Part shown: positions 16,274-25,218 of the stretch, piece after piece
Numbering within the stretch: the first letter of the stretch is position 1
Layout: the number at the start of each line of letters is the position of its first letter
Assembly: GCA_009731375.1 (NCBI GenBank)
Contig: BJOX01000172.1
Span: 424,888-468,194 of the forward strand
Origin: Paulinella micropora
Taxonomy: Eukaryota; Cercozoa; Imbricatea; Euglyphida
Length of the DNA stretch: 43,307 nt
Direction of reading: 5' to 3'
The notes under the pieces: generated by a model
Seen by the model: only the letters and a program-made list of their open reading frames with translations
Databases searched by the model: none
What the model was told of the DNA's origin: nothing
Made by a program: the position numbers and the translations under genes

Positions 16274-18298
16274 ATGACAGACAATAGTATAATAGGGGTT
16301 GATGATATGAGCGAGACCACGACAACAATCACGACCACGACCGCGGGAACAACCACGGGAACCACGACACCCGCCGTCTATGAATTCAAAGCAACGAACG
16401 ACGAAAACAAAAACCCGTGGGACCATGGTCCACTTCATTATGAAAAAGTGAGAGAGTATGCGGAACTTTATGATACTCTTAATTATTCCATTGTGCGAGA
16501 GAAAATTGTAATGACCAAGGGAAAACCGACGGGGATACCAGTGGGCAAAATCGGCCGTAAATACGACGCGGACTTTAACAAGCCGTGGAAATTTAAGCAA
16601 GGCGAAAACATTGGGATGCGAACTGGTATATTTTCAAATGTCTCCGTGTTAGATATTGATAACAAACCCGTCAAAGGCTTTAAATTTACTTCTGTTGAAA
16701 TTTTCAAAGAGTTGTTATGCTTCTTTAGCAAAACCGACGAAGAAACAAAAACATTTATTAGACTGGCCCCGCGTGCGATAACTGGTGGGGGCGGTTATCA
16801 TATCTTTCTTCCGTATTTATCCAATGTCAAGAATATGATGCAATTCCCGACCATGCGATTAAAAGGAGATGATAATGACGAATATCACGAAATTAAATTG
16901 GACTGGGATTTGAAAAACGATTGGGGGAAAATAACATTACCGCCTTCAATTAAGTCTGGTAAAATGTATGAGTGGAAAATGCGACCCGACAAATATCCGC
17001 CGATTAATCCGCCTCAGTGGCTAATACGGATGATATACGGGGCGCCGTGTGTTATGGTGTGCGGGATTGAAGAAGCGTCTTTTGAAGTGTTAGACATTCC
17101 ACCAACCGACAACAACAAAATAACTGATGGCGACTGCTTTGATTTTTCCAGTATCATATTGAAAGATTTACCCGCGACCGCTGACGAATTAAAGGAGGTT
17201 GTGAAATGGATACCCGCTATTATGGCTGATAATTATACTGATTGGCAAAAAGTGCTTTGGGCGATCCGTTGTACTGCGGAGGCTTGCGAGGCTTTGAAAC
17301 GCGAAACAATCAATAAAGATGTGGGTTTATCGTTAGCAATTGAATTTTCAAAACAAAGCGACAAATTCACGGGTGATGGCGACATTATTGAAATGTGGAA
17401 TGCTGGAACAAAGGGGTTATTAAAATACGGCTCATTGATTTACTGGGCTAAAGAAAACGGGTATGAACATAAAAGGCAACCATATAAAGCCGTTGATTAT
17501 CTTGAAAAACTAATTAAGAAAACCACAGAAGCCGAACCTGAAGTTGAACCTGTAGCAGTAGCCGAACCTGTAGTTGAACCCGTAGTTGAACCTGTAGTTG
17601 AACCTGTAGCAGTGGCCGAACGCGAACCCGAACCCGTAGCCGAACCAACTGATAATGGCAATTATGATCGCGAAAAATCAAAAGCCTTTATGGATGGTAA
17701 TGACGATGATTATGCGGAATTTATCTACGCGAAATATAAAAATAGGTTTATCTGCTTCAACCATGCGGTGTATGAGTTTCCACCGAATGCACACTTATGG
17801 GACGCGGGAGACGATGATATATTTCATAACTTTCTGGGGTCAATCGTATTTAATGAAATGATGATATTTACGGATGCTCTCATTAGTGTTGCGATTAAAG
17901 AAAAACAACAAGAGACAGACGAGGGAAAAATGAAGCAACGCGATGAAAACATTGAAATGTATAAGAAGAAGCAAAAGCAAATGATAATTAAACTAAGAAA
18001 CCATAGCCCGCGTGGCGGTATCGTGAAATGCTTAAAAGCGAAATATGCGGTTAAAAAAAATCCGTTTGATATTACTTCAAATTTAGTAGAATTTAATAAT
18101 GGCGTATGTGACCTTGTAAAAGGTGAATTTCGTAATGGTAAGCCCGATGATTATGTTTGTATGAGTGTGGGCTATAATTACAAACCGCCGAATGATGAAG
18201 CAATTACCAATCTGCGAGATTTTCTAAAAAAAGTTATGCCTTATGACGATGTGCTCGTTTATCTGCTTCAAGTGTTGGCGACGGGGCCATATAACTAA
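16274..18298 (+). CDS. PrimPol-SF3 helicase, truncated before the ATPase domain (copy B)
   Basis: Same sequence as copy C from the start to the codons for LLQVLATG, with a single noted amino acid change (E here, G in copy C, in the segment NLVxFNNG). At about 18285 the match ends abruptly and the frame closes four codons later. The primase-polymerase domain (LDID, GGGGYHIF, LDWD and PPSI motifs) is complete, as is most of the linker with the VEP repeats, but Walker A, Walker B and the arginine finger are absent. If expressed it would give a primase without helicase. The cut followed by unrelated sequence and a gap suggests a rearrangement or assembly join. Confidence 0.75.
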   Translation: MTDNSIIGVDDMSETTTTITTTTAGTTTGTTTPAVYEFKATNDENKNPWDHGPLHYEKVREYAELYDTLNYSIVREKIVMTKGKPTGIPVGKIGRKYDADFNKPWKFKQGENIGMRTGIFSNVSVLDIDNKPVKGFKFTSVEIFKELLCFFSKTDEETKTFIRLAPRAITGGGGYHIFLPYLSNVKNMMQFPTMRLKGDDNDEYHEIKLDWDLKNDWGKITLPPSIKSGKMYEWKMRPDKYPPINPPQWLIRMIYGAPCVMVCGIEEASFEVLDIPPTDNNKITDGDCFDFSSIILKDLPATADELKEVVKWIPAIMADNYTDWQKVLWAIRCTAEACEALKRETINKDVGLSLAIEFSKQSDKFTGDGDIIEMWNAGTKGLLKYGSLIYWAKENGYEHKRQPYKAVDYLEKLIKKTTEAEPEVEPVAVAEPVVEPVVEPVVEPVAVAEREPEPVAEPTDNGNYDREKSKAFMDGNDDDYAEFIYAKYKNRFICFNHAVYEFPPNAHLWDAGDDDIFHNFLGSIVFNEMMIFTDALISVAIKEKQQETDEGKMKQRDENIEMYKKKQKQMIIKLRNHSPRGGIVKCLKAKYAVKKNPFDITSNLVEFNNGVCDLVKGEFRNGKPDDYVCMSVGYNYKPPNDEAITNLRDFLKKVMPYDDVLVYLLQVLATGPYN

Positions 18299-18507
18299 AC
18301 ATTCGACAATCTTGGGGGTATCCCTTTTTCCGAAATTTTCCATGAAGTATATGGACTTTTTTCAAAACGTGTGGAAATGAAAGGAAATGAATTCCCTGAT
18401 TGCAGAACATATAAAAATAATATTAAAATATGTTTTTATTAATTGTAATACACTTTAACTTCATCTTCAGAGGTGGGCAGGAACCGGTCCGACACGGTAA
18501 TTTTTCT
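18285..18507. other. Unexplained spacer after the truncated primase-helicase
   Basis: These 223 bases do not match any other part of the window that I could see. Composition is mixed, with a GC-richer end near the gap (GGTGGGCAGGAACCGGTCCG). No ORF of note. It could be the edge of an inserted element or of unrelated genomic DNA. Confidence 0.5.
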
Positions 18508-18765
18508 NNNNNNNNNNNNNNNNNNNNNNNNNNNNNNNNNNNNNNNNNNNNNNNNNNNNNNNNNNNNNNNNNNNNNNNNNNNNNNNNNNNNNNNNNNNNN
18601 NNNNNNNNNNNNNNNNNNNNNNNNNNNNNNNNNNNNNNNNNNNNNNNNNNNNNNNNNNNNNNNNNNNNNNNNNNNNNNNNNNNNNNNNNNNNNNNNNNNN
18701 NNNNNNNNNNNNNNNNNNNNNNNNNNNNNNNNNNNNNNNNNNNNNNNNNNNNNNNNNNNNNNNNN
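18508..18765. other. Assembly gap (258 N)
   Basis: Sized gap between copies B and C. ORFs drawn through it have no meaning. Confidence 0.95.
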
Positions 18766-18826
18766 GATATCATAAAAAGAAGAAATAATTTAATTTGTTG
18801 CTAACCAACATTAAACATTGAAGAAC

Positions 18827-18909
18827 GAATTAATTTTTTTCTTTGTTTGATATGGTCAAAGGTAGGCGAATTATATATTAAAGGATATAGGAATTATATA
18901 TTATAAAAT
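18827..18909 (+). promoter_or_regulatory. Shared leader upstream of the zinc-finger endonuclease (copy C)
   Basis: Same doubled-box leader as at 15056-15138, ending at the ATG at 18910. Confidence 0.55.
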
Positions 18910-19974
18910 ATGAGTAATATCATATGCGAATTATGCGATTACGAATGTTCAGAAAATAGCGATTTGAAGAAACATATTAAACGAGTTCATGATAAGATTA
19001 AAGATTTTCATTGTGATAAATGCACCATGGCTTTTTCAACAAATGGCAATTTGAAGATACACATAAAACGTGTTCATGATAAAATTAAGGACATTAAATG
19101 CGAATTATGCGATTACAAATGTTCAACGGATGGTGATTTGAAAACACATATTAAAATAGTTCATGATAAAATTAAAGATTTTCAATGCGATAAATGTGAT
19201 ATGGCTTTTTCAACAAATGGTGATTTGAAGAGACACATTAAAGCAGTTCATAGCGAAATCAAAGATTTTCAATGCGATAGATGTGAATACAAATGTTGAA
19301 CAAATGGCAGTTTGAAGATACATATTAAACAGGTTCATGACAAAATTAAGGATTTTCAATGTGAGCAATGTAATTATATTTGTTCAACAAATGGCACTTT
19401 GAAAACACATATTAAAATAGTTCATAATAAAATTAAGGATGTTCAATGCGATAAATGTGATTATATTTGTTCAACGAATAGTCATTTGAATACACACATA
19501 AAACATGTCCATGACAAAATTAAGGATTTTCAATGTGATACATGCGACATGACTTTTTCAACAAATAGCCATTTGAAATCACATGTAAAAGTATGCACAG
19601 GTAAAATGAAATGTTCAAGCGGTGAATATAAAATTATGGAAATACTGAAGACATTACATATTGAATACGAATATAATTCAAGTCATGCGGTTAAAGGCGT
19701 AAATGGTGGAAATCTCCGATGGGATTTTATTATCAAAAATAACGATCGTATTTATTTTATTGAATACGACGGGATGCAACACTATGAGCCCGTGCGATTT
19801 GGTGGAATGACGAAGGAGCAATCATTGAAGGCTTTTGAAATTCAACAACAGAATGACAATATTAAAAATGAATATTGTATCAATAACAATTATCCATTGT
19901 TAAGAATTAAATATGATGATAACGAGTGGGAAACAAAACTGACTGATTTTTTAACATTGTATGAGTTAATTTAA
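18910..19974 (+). pseudogene. Eight-finger C2H2 array fused to PD-(D/E)XK endonuclease, with one TGA (copy C)
   Basis: Identical in layout to copy B, including the TGA at codon 130 (19297). The same stop in both units means it predates the duplication, or that the duplication is very recent or an assembly effect. Everything after the stop remains open for 224 codons with intact nuclease motifs and no other damage, which is unusual for a long-dead gene and leaves readthrough or internal initiation open. The upstream leader and the following primase-helicase gene (start 71 bases after the stop) suggest a replication module. Confidence 0.8.
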
Positions 19975-19982
19975 AACAAGCA

Positions 19983-20044
19983 AACAAATTAATTTTTTTT
20001 CTTTGTTATGTTATCCAAAGATATGGGAATTATGTATTAAAGAA
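19983..20044 (+). promoter_or_regulatory. Shared leader upstream of primase-helicase (copy C)
   Basis: Same module as at 16212-16273, ending at the ATG at 20045. Confidence 0.6.
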
Positions 20045-22984
20045 ATGACAGACAATAGTATAATAGGGGTTGATGATATGAGCGAGACCACGACAACAAT
20101 CACGACCACGACCGCGGGAACAACCACGGGAACCACGACACCCGCCGTCTATGAATTCAAAGCAACGAACGACGAAAACAAAAACCCGTGGGACCATGGT
20201 CCACTTCATTATGAAAAAGTGAGAGAGTATGCGGAACTTTATGATACTCTTAATTATTCCATTGTGCGAGAGAAAATTGTAATGACCAAGGGAAAACCGA
20301 CGGGGATACCAGTGGGCAAAATCGGCCGTAAATACGACGCGGACTTTAACAAGCCGTGGAAATTTAAGCAAGGCGAAAACATTGGGATGCGAACTGGTAT
20401 ATTTTCAAATGTCTCCGTGTTAGATATTGATAACAAACCCGTCAAAGGCTTTAAATTTACTTCTGTTGAAATTTTCAAAGAGTTGTTATGCTTCTTTAGC
20501 AAAACCGACGAAGAAACAAAAACATTTATTAGACTGGCCCCGCGTGCGATAACTGGTGGGGGCGGTTATCATATCTTTCTTCCGTATTTATCCAATGTCA
20601 AGAATATGATGCAATTCCCGACCATGCGATTAAAAGGAGATGATAATGACGAATATCACGAAATTAAATTGGACTGGGATTTGAAAAACGATTGGGGGAA
20701 AATAACATTACCGCCTTCAATTAAGTCTGGTAAAATGTATGAGTGGAAAATGCGACCCGACAAATATCCGCCGATTAATCCGCCTCAGTGGCTAATACGG
20801 ATGATATACGGGGCGCCGTGTGTTATGGTGTGCGGGATTGAAGAAGCGTCTTTTGAAGTGTTAGACATTCCACCAACCGACAACAACAAAATAACTGATG
20901 GCGACTGCTTTGATTTTTCCAGTATCATATTGAAAGATTTACCCGCGACCGCTGACGAATTAAAGGAGGTTGTGAAATGGATACCCGCTATTATGGCTGA
21001 TAATTATACTGATTGGCAAAAAGTGCTTTGGGCGATCCGTTGTACTGCGGAGGCTTGCGAGGCTTTGAAACGCGAAACAATCAATAAAGATGTGGGTTTA
21101 TCGTTAGCAATTGAATTTTCAAAACAAAGCGACAAATTCACGGGTGATGGCGACATTATTGAAATGTGGAATGCTGGAACAAAGGGGTTATTAAAATACG
21201 GCTCATTGATTTACTGGGCTAAAGAAAACGGGTATGAACATAAAAGGCAACCATATAAAGCCGTTGATTATCTTGAAAAACTAATTAAGAAAACCACAGA
21301 AGCCGAACCTGAAGTTGAACCTGTAGCAGTAGCCGAACCTGTAGTTGAACCCGTAGTTGAACCTGTAGTTGAACCTGTAGCAGTGGCCGAACGCGAACCC
21401 GAACCCGTAGCCGAACCAACTGATAATGGCAATTATGATCGCGAAAAATCAAAAGCCTTTATGGATGGTAATGACGATGATTATGCGGAATTTATCTACG
21501 CGAAATATAAAAATAGGTTTATCTGCTTCAACCATGCGGTGTATGAGTTTCCACCGAATGCACACTTATGGGACGCGGGAGACGATGATATATTTCATAA
21601 CTTTCTGGGGTCAATCGTATTTAATGAAATGATGATATTTACGGATGCTCTCATTAGTGTTGCGATTAAAGAAAAACAACAAGAGACAGACGAGGGAAAA
21701 ATGAAGCAACGCGATGAAAACATTGAAATGTATAAGAAGAAGCAAAAGCAAATGATAATTAAACTAAGAAACCATAGCCCGCGTGGCGGTATCGTGAAAT
21801 GCTTAAAAGCGAAATATGCGGTTAAAAAAAATCCGTTTGATATTACTTCAAATTTAGTAGGATTTAATAATGGCGTATGTGACCTTGTAAAAGGTGAATT
21901 TCGTAATGGTAAGCCCGATGATTATGTTTGTATGAGTGTGGGCTATAATTACAAACCGCCGAATGATGAAGCAATTACCAATCTGCGAGATTTTCTAAAA
22001 AAAGTTATGCCTTATGACGATGTGCTCGTTTATCTGCTTCAAGTGTTGGCGACGGGGCTATATGGGCAACAACTCCAATATTTCTTTATTCTGACGGGGT
22101 CGGGTGGTAATGGTAAGGATACTTTAATGACGAAATTATATCGTGGGATGTTGGGTGAATATTACATTAATGCTCATATCAATATTATAACAAAGGAAGC
22201 AAAAGAAAGCGATTTGAACCAATGCTTAGCGAATTTACATAATAAACGAGCGTGTGTGTATGTTAAACCGAGTGTGAAGAAAAATCTGATAGGGTCTTCA
22301 ATTAAAACTCTGACGGGAACTGACACTATTGTCGCCCGTGGATTGTATGAAAAAAACACAGAAAAAAGGAATGTGGGCACGTTGTTTATGTTAGCAAATG
22401 ATATTCCATTAATTGACCATTTAGATGGGGGTGTGGCGAGACGATTGCGTGTAATTCCATTTCCGACATTGTTTAAATCAAAAGAAGAAATGACTAAATT
22501 GACGGATTTGACCAATATATACGACGCTAATCCATATTATGAAACTATTGAATTTATTAACGATTATAAATTATCATTGTTTCATATTCTGACGAAATCA
22601 TTTAATGACTTTGTTGAACAAGGCTATAAATTAATTGAGAACCCCGAAATAGTGTTGAAGGCTTCTTCATACTACTTAAGAAACTGCGACGACTTTATGA
22701 TGTGGTTTAATGAGTTGTATGAGAAAGCGGGAGACAAAGAATTTATACAAATTCAAGACGTGTGCGCCGAATTTAAACTGGGCGACTTATATGATAATAT
22801 GTCCAAACGAGACAGGCGAATTCATAATATTAAGTTTGTTGCGGACAAAATCAAAAATCACCCCGATTTAAGGGGTTATTGTAAGGAAATGTACAAGCCA
22901 CTTATTGACGGCCGACAACGAAAATGTAGGAATGTTATTATGGTGTATAAAAAGAAACCATATAACCAAAATGACGATTTATAA
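20045..22984 (+). CDS. PrimPol-SF3 (D5-like) primase-helicase, full length (copy C)
   Basis: 979 residues from the leader-defined ATG. The N-terminal AEP primase-polymerase domain shows VSVLDIDN (residues about 124-131), the TGGGGYHIF histidine motif (about 170-178) and LDWD followed by ITLPPSIKSGKMYEW (about 209-234). A linker with repeated VEP/AEP units lies near 425-465. The C-terminal SF3 helicase of the D5 type has Walker A GSGGNGKDT (about 685-693), a Walker B-like segment KRACVYVKPS, sensor FMLANDIP and the arginine finger in GGVARRLRVIPF. The protein would prime and unwind the element's DNA. Two oddities: the Walker B acidic residue is lysine (codon 741, AAA) whereas the broken copies A and D have GAA, and Walker A has Asp after Lys instead of Ser/Thr. 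It is the only uninterrupted copy in the window. Confidence 0.92.
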   Translation: MTDNSIIGVDDMSETTTTITTTTAGTTTGTTTPAVYEFKATNDENKNPWDHGPLHYEKVREYAELYDTLNYSIVREKIVMTKGKPTGIPVGKIGRKYDADFNKPWKFKQGENIGMRTGIFSNVSVLDIDNKPVKGFKFTSVEIFKELLCFFSKTDEETKTFIRLAPRAITGGGGYHIFLPYLSNVKNMMQFPTMRLKGDDNDEYHEIKLDWDLKNDWGKITLPPSIKSGKMYEWKMRPDKYPPINPPQWLIRMIYGAPCVMVCGIEEASFEVLDIPPTDNNKITDGDCFDFSSIILKDLPATADELKEVVKWIPAIMADNYTDWQKVLWAIRCTAEACEALKRETINKDVGLSLAIEFSKQSDKFTGDGDIIEMWNAGTKGLLKYGSLIYWAKENGYEHKRQPYKAVDYLEKLIKKTTEAEPEVEPVAVAEPVVEPVVEPVVEPVAVAEREPEPVAEPTDNGNYDREKSKAFMDGNDDDYAEFIYAKYKNRFICFNHAVYEFPPNAHLWDAGDDDIFHNFLGSIVFNEMMIFTDALISVAIKEKQQETDEGKMKQRDENIEMYKKKQKQMIIKLRNHSPRGGIVKCLKAKYAVKKNPFDITSNLVGFNNGVCDLVKGEFRNGKPDDYVCMSVGYNYKPPNDEAITNLRDFLKKVMPYDDVLVYLLQVLATGLYGQQLQYFFILTGSGGNGKDTLMTKLYRGMLGEYYINAHINIITKEAKESDLNQCLANLHNKRACVYVKPSVKKNLIGSSIKTLTGTDTIVARGLYEKNTEKRNVGTLFMLANDIPLIDHLDGGVARRLRVIPFPTLFKSKEEMTKLTDLTNIYDANPYYETIEFINDYKLSLFHILTKSFNDFVEQGYKLIENPEIVLKASSYYLRNCDDFMMWFNELYEKAGDKEFIQIQDVCAEFKLGDLYDNMSKRDRRIHNIKFVADKIKNHPDLRGYCKEMYKPLIDGRQRKCRNVIMVYKKKPYNQNDDL

Positions 22985-23095
22985 AATGGGCCGATACACC
23001 CCCCGCGAATTAAGGATATGTAATTTTTCATAAATGTGTATTTTTTTTGTGATTAATATGAAGGCTTATTTTATGTTAATAAGGCTTAAACGTGG

Positions 23096-23231
23096 TGGGC
23101 AGGATTTGGTACTATAGGCCCATTTTTTGCCCACTTTTTAGGAAGTTTTTTTCAATAAATTTCTTTTTTCAATAAATTTTACTTTCTGAAATTTGGGCAG
23201 GATTTGGGCCTTTAGGTCCATTTTTTGCCCG
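23096..23231. repeat. Paired iteron-like repeats between helicase and F-box genes (copy C)
   Basis: Two direct repeats of about 36-38 bases, both beginning TGGGCAGGATTTGG and ending TTTTTTGCCC. They flank two copies of a CAATAAATTT motif. Present at the same place in copies A and D. A candidate origin or promoter for the downstream small-gene cluster. Confidence 0.6.
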
Positions 23232-23474
23232 CCCTTTTTTGGCTTCTTTTTTATGTTTTGTTGCTTTGTATTCTTTTGCGGTGTGTGCTTTTGTATGTCT
23301 TTTTATTCTTATTTCTTCAATCCGCTGGGGGTTATAGGACTATTTTTTTTCTCATTCCTTTTTGTTTCACATGGATATTATATATTTTCTTTCTCTCTCT
23401 TTCAAAAAAAGAAAAAAGAATACAAATAACCGAAGGATAATAACATATACCTCGCGTCCCGACTGCCGTGATAA

Positions 23475-23702
23475 ATGACTGACATTGTCGCCAAACTGCC
23501 GACCGAACTACGGGATCACATAGAGAGTTTTACATACGGGGATATCGTGTATCATAACTGCGATTTATGCGATTGTTGTGGGATATCGTTTGCTTTTGTT
23601 GACGAACCGATTTATCATATATGTGATACAGGGCTAATGTATGAAACCGCGATATTTTGCTCTAAGAAATGTTTAAGTGCTTTTGTTATTGAAGACCCTT
23701 AA
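23475..23702 (+). CDS. F-box-like / FCS zinc protein, single copy (copy C)
   Basis: 75 residues, near-identical to the full-length members in A and D (FIYGD is FTYGD here). LPTELRDHIESF is the F-box-like start; CDLCDCC and FCSKKCL supply cysteines for a zinc knuckle. Copy C has no 266-bp array, so this is the simpler and probably ancestral state. Confidence 0.6.
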   Translation: MTDIVAKLPTELRDHIESFTYGDIVYHNCDLCDCCGISFAFVDEPIYHICDTGLMYETAIFCSKKCLSAFVIEDP

Positions 23703-23709
23703 TTATACA

Positions 23710-23940
23710 ATGTATTTTATCCACAATCTGGACCAATTGGTATATTTGATGAATATTGTCAATACGCGACGACTTCACGAACATAAGGGTTTAATACCTT
23801 GTCAAACAATTGACACACTTTATACATATTTAACTCGCTATCATAAACCAATAATTGATGAATTATTGTATACAAAAAGTATTGGTAAATTAAAACAAAT
23901 GGTCTTACAAATTGAACATACATTTGACAATCGAACATGA
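23710..23940 (+). CDS. Small helical protein of unknown function
   Basis: 76 residues from the ATG at 23710, eight bases after the F-box-like gene. Rich in Leu/Ile/Tyr, with YLMNIVNTRRLHEHKG in the middle. No family recognised. Intact only here; copies A and D share a 2-base deletion. Confidence 0.5.
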   Translation: MYFIHNLDQLVYLMNIVNTRRLHEHKGLIPCQTIDTLYTYLTRYHKPIIDELLYTKSIGKLKQMVLQIEHTFDNRT

Positions 23941-23977
23941 TAATCGCTTGAAAGAATATAATACATAATTATAAGAG

Positions 23978-24364
23978 ATGTCAAAATGCCGAGTATGTGA
24001 TGCCGTCCTTAAATCTAAAATTGATTTAGTAATTCACACAGCCCGCACACATAGCACATGCGACACATTAAAATTTTTGAAGGCTTTGAACGAATGCTTA
24101 AACAGCCTTTTAACAACACCAACAACCACAGAAGAAACATTTCAGAATATTTCTCAAATAAAAAATTACCTATAAGCAACAACCCCCGACACATACGCAC
24201 AATTAATCAAAATAAAAGAGAACCTTCAACGACTGCCGAAAACAGAAAAATCTAAAGCAATGCTTGACGAATATGAGAATGTCTTATATTCCTACATGTC
24301 CAACATAAAACCCGCTATTGACGAGATAATTACGAGTGCCACCACGGCCACAAATAAATTATAA
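23978..24364 (+). pseudogene. Single C2H2 zinc finger protein, nonsense at codon 66 (copy C)
   Basis: The finger (CRVC through HTARTH) is intact, but codon 66 is TAA where copies A and D have AAC. The frame then remains open to the expected stop at 24364. A 65-residue protein with the complete zinc finger could still be made. Confidence 0.65.
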
Positions 24365-24397
24365 TAAATTTGTTAGTCCAGACCCCATAAAATAATT

Positions 24398-24619
24398 ATG
24401 ATAGCACTGAAGCGATGCCACCAGTTAAAAAACAGAGACCCGCGCCACCAATTTTTGTCAAAGGTGCTTCCGTCGCCCTTCCGTCCCAAGCAAAAAGCAA
24501 AAAGTCGTCCAGACCAGATGAGCGACAGCCGAAGCCTCGTTCCGCGATGTGCGCCAGAGACGGACGAAGATGTCCAACGCCGAATTAAGAGACGGAAGCG
24601 AATGACGGACACAGACTAG
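24398..24619 (+). CDS. Small basic ORF(s) upstream of the coiled-coil gene (copy C)
   Basis: Same two overlapping basic frames as in copy A: 73 codons at 24398-24619 ending in TAG, and 57 codons at 24415-24588 beginning MPPVKKQRP. The TAG frame continues in phase into the coiled-coil ORF 63 bases later. No function recognised. Confidence 0.4.
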   Translation: MIALKRCHQLKNRDPRHQFLSKVLPSPFRPKQKAKSRPDQMSDSRSLVPRCAPETDEDVQRRIKRRKRMTDTD

Positions 24620-24682
24620 ATAAAAGCAGGAATTGAAAGAGCCGAAGGAGATATCAAGGCTTTCAATTATAAAATTGCCTCT

Positions 24683-25033
24683 TTGGAGAAACAGCGAACC
24701 AAGAAACAGCGAACCAAGAAACAGCAAGAATTAAAGGCCCTTCAAAAAGCCCTTCAGGAAGCAAATGAAATTAATGAAGATATTGATATTTCTAAGGCCT
24801 TAAAACTCAGTCAAGAACATAATTTTAACCAATTGAAGCACCTTCAGAAATGGACTGAACAAAAGGGCCACAGAAGAATTCCTCACTTCAAAAGGCCTCA
24901 TTATGAAAGAATTATTCATTTAATTAATACAGGCGTAGATTTTGAAGATGCCCTCAACCGCGTCATTTCCAAAATTAGCCCGCCAGCCCTTCCCGCGCCT
25001 ATGGAGATTTCCGCGTCTTCGTTCTCCGTGTAA
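24683..25033 (+). CDS. Coiled-coil basic protein (copy C)
   Basis: 116 residues, with the duplicated QRTKK helix at the N-terminus, a basic centre and a Pro/Ser tail. Identical to copy D and slightly different from copy A. The frame is open upstream of its first ATG back to the TAG at 24617, so translation could begin earlier at a non-ATG codon. Confidence 0.6.
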   Translation: MEKQRTKKQRTKKQQELKALQKALQEANEINEDIDISKALKLSQEHNFNQLKHLQKWTEQKGHRRIPHFKRPHYERIIHLINTGVDFEDALNRVISKISPPALPAPMEISASSFSV

Positions 25034-25082
25034 TGTGTGTTTTTCAACACACTGAAATATTTATGTGTGTTTTTCAACACAC
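25034..25082. terminator. Doublet hairpin between convergent gene ends (copy C)
   Basis: Two units (25034-25052 and 25064-25082) of the form GTGTGT-TTTTCA-ACACAC. They begin immediately after the stop of the coiled-coil ORF. Same doublet as in copies A and D. Confidence 0.55.
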
Positions 25083-25218
25083 CAAAAAATTTAATTGAAT
25101 TTCTTAAAAAATTTTACTCCGAAACAAAAAACAAGAATAAAAACAGAAACGAAAAAATAGAACAGAAAAACAGGAATAAAAAAAGAAAAAAACCAAAAAC
25201 CCATTATTCAAAGAGATT

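Larger units (their letters stand above)
14995..18284. repeat. Left unit of a near-identical 3.3 kb direct duplication
   Basis: Matches 18766-22055 (offset 3771). I noted only two differences by eye, near 15349 (T here, C there) and near 18089 (A here, G there). The unit includes the end of a small ORF, the zinc-finger nuclease and two thirds of the primase-helicase. Confidence 0.85.
18766..22055. repeat. Right unit of the 3.3 kb direct duplication
   Basis: Counterpart of 14995-18284. Unlike the left unit it continues into an intact helicase domain, so this is the unit in its native context. Confidence 0.85.

Noticed and set aside
16259-16731. Minus-strand ORFs of 113 and 82 codons opposite the primase gene
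   Set aside because: Shadows of a strongly conserved coding region; repeated in each copy only because the gene is.
18423-18804. ORFs across the 258-N gap
   Set aside because: Almost entirely X residues.
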